Shown one piece after another: positions 6,980 through 7,878 of a DNA stretch of 7,878 bases. Position 1 is the stretch's first letter, and each line of letters begins with the position of its first letter. The stretch comes from Fluviibacter sp048859965 (lineage in GTDB: Bacteria; Pseudomonadota; Gammaproteobacteria; Burkholderiales; Rhodocyclaceae): the NCBI GenBank assembly GCA_048859965.1, contig JBLIZO010000062.1:1-7878 (forward strand), written 5' to 3'. Both the position numbers and the translations under genes were made by a program. The notes beneath the pieces are model-generated. The model ran no database searches. It was given only the letters and a program-made list of their open reading frames with translations, and was not told where the DNA came from.

Positions 6980-7878
6980 TTAGGACTTGACTGGAATCTT
7001 GCCGATCTTGACCTGCCATTCCTTGGGGCCGGTTTCGTGCACCGAGGTGCCCGACGAATCGACCGCCACAGTCACCGGCATGTCTTCGACCGTGAACTCG
7101 TAAATGGCTTCCATGCCCAGATCGTTAAAGCCGACGACCTTGGCTTCCTTGATCGCTTTTGATACCAGATAGGCGGCGCCGCCGACGGCCATGAGATAGG
7201 CCGCCTTGTTGTCGCGGATAGCGTCGATAGCGACTGGGCCGCGCTCGGCCTTGCCCACCATGGAGATCAGACCCGTCTGCTCCAGCCTCATGCGCGTGAA
7301 CTTATCCATGCGCGTGGCCGTGGTTGGGCCGGCCGGGCCGACGACTTCGTCGCGCACCGGATCGACCGGGCCGACGTAGTAAATGACGCGGTTGGTGAAG
7401 TCCACCGGCAGCTTCTCGCCACGGGCCAGCATGTCCTGAATGCGCTTATGGGCGGCATCGCGACCCGTGAGCATTTTGCCGTTGAGCAGCAGGATGTCGC
7501 CCGGTTTCCACGAGGCGACTTCGTCCTTGGTCAGCGTATCGAGATTGACGCGCTTGGCTTGCTTGAGATCGGGCGCCCAGGTGACATCCGGCCAGTCTTC
7601 CAGCTTAGGCGTTGGCAGATGGGCCGGGCCGGAACCGTCGAGGTGGAAGTGCACGTGACGCGTGGCGGCGCAGTTGGGGATCATGGCAACCGGCAGCGAG
7701 GCGGCGTGCGTCGGGTAATCGAGAATCTTGACGTCGAGCACGGTGGTCAGACCGCCCAGACCCTGCGCGCCGATACCGAGCGCATTGACCTTGTCGTACA
7801 GTTCCAGGCGCAGTTCTTCAACGCGCGTCAGCGTATGTCCTTCGGCGGCCTTGGCTTGCAGTTCATGAATATCGCACG
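6980..7878 (-). CDS. fumA: Class I (Fe-S) fumarate hydratase, single-chain type, C-terminal part
   Basis: This enzyme reversibly hydrates fumarate to L-malate in the TCA cycle with an oxygen-sensitive [4Fe-4S] cluster. The frame runs open off the right edge, so the gene starts outside; 298 residues are visible, against about 500 for the full two-domain protein. From the edge I read GIGAQGLGG, TTVLDVKI, YPTHAASLPVAM and IPNCAATRH, whose Cys is the expected third cluster ligand at the end of the alpha-like domain. The beta-like domain follows, with LLLNGKMLTGRDAAHKR, YYVGPVD, VGPAGPTTATRMD, MVGKAERG and AVGGAAYLVSKAI. The GRD and TTATR arginines and the GKA lysine are substrate-site residues in this family. 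The protein ends KIGKIPVKS. A GTG at 7741 could be misread as a start, but the conserved frame clearly continues upstream of it. It resembles the single-chain enzymes of betaproteobacteria and Leishmania more than E. coli FumA, so the gene symbol marks the class only. Confidence 0.92.
   Translation of the reverse strand, partial: CDIHELQAKAAEGHTLTRVEELRLELYDKVNALGIGAQGLGGLTTVLDVKILDYPTHAASLPVAMIPNCAATRHVHFHLDGSGPAHLPTPKLEDWPDVTWAPDLKQAKRVNLDTLTKDEVASWKPGDILLLNGKMLTGRDAAHKRIQDMLARGEKLPVDFTNRVIYYVGPVDPVRDEVVGPAGPTTATRMDKFTRMRLEQTGLISMVGKAERGPVAIDAIRDNKAAYLMAVGGAAYLVSKAIKEAKVVGFNDLGMEAIYEFTVEDMPVTVAVDSSGTSVHETGPKEWQVKIGKIPVKS

Noticed and set aside
6093..6983. Long (296-codon) open frame on the + strand opposite murI
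   Set aside because: It is the antisense shadow of a well-supported glutamate racemase with both catalytic cysteines. Its translation is rich in Arg, Gln, Cys and His with no recognisable domain, as expected from GC-rich codon bias.

Overview
The window looks like a chromosomal segment of a Gram-negative, GC-rich betaproteobacterium. The protein flavour (propionate-CoA ligase, a single-chain class I fumarase next to murI, a YbhGFSR-type efflux operon) suggests Rhodocyclales relatives such as Dechloromonas or Accumulibacter. That placement is inferred from remembered protein similarity, not from a search. I see no mobile elements, CRISPR arrays, tRNA or rRNA genes.

Left part (1-780, + strand): the 3' portion of an acyl-CoA synthetase gene, best matched to prpE (propionate--CoA ligase). 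The reading frame is intact and conserved on both sides of one in-frame amber codon at 270-272, exactly where the family has a tryptophan. A strong intrinsic terminator (746-773) follows the gene.

Centre (877-6086, + strand): a tightly packed four-gene operon in the same order as E. coli ybhG-ybhF-ybhS-ybhR. It encodes a membrane-fusion (HlyD-family) protein, a tandem-domain ABC ATPase and two ABC-2-type permeases. The ends meet as TAATG (1-base overlap), ATGA (4-base overlap) and a 7-base gap, so translation is probably coupled. Together they would form an inner-membrane ABC exporter whose fusion protein spans the periplasm toward an outer-membrane channel (TolC-like) encoded elsewhere. The ATPase has its deviant residues on one composite ATP site only, which predicts one catalytic and one degenerate site.

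Right part (6135-7878, - strand): glutamate racemase (murI), preceded on its own strand by a class I Fe-S fumarate hydratase whose 5' end lies beyond the window. The two genes nearly touch or overlap, depending on the murI start, and run convergently toward the efflux operon across a 48-base gap.

The content is mostly ordinary housekeeping and efflux functions. I did not find a new kind of system. The points worth a second look are the amber codon in prpE, the asymmetric ATPase, the N-terminal extension of the fusion protein, and the murI start.
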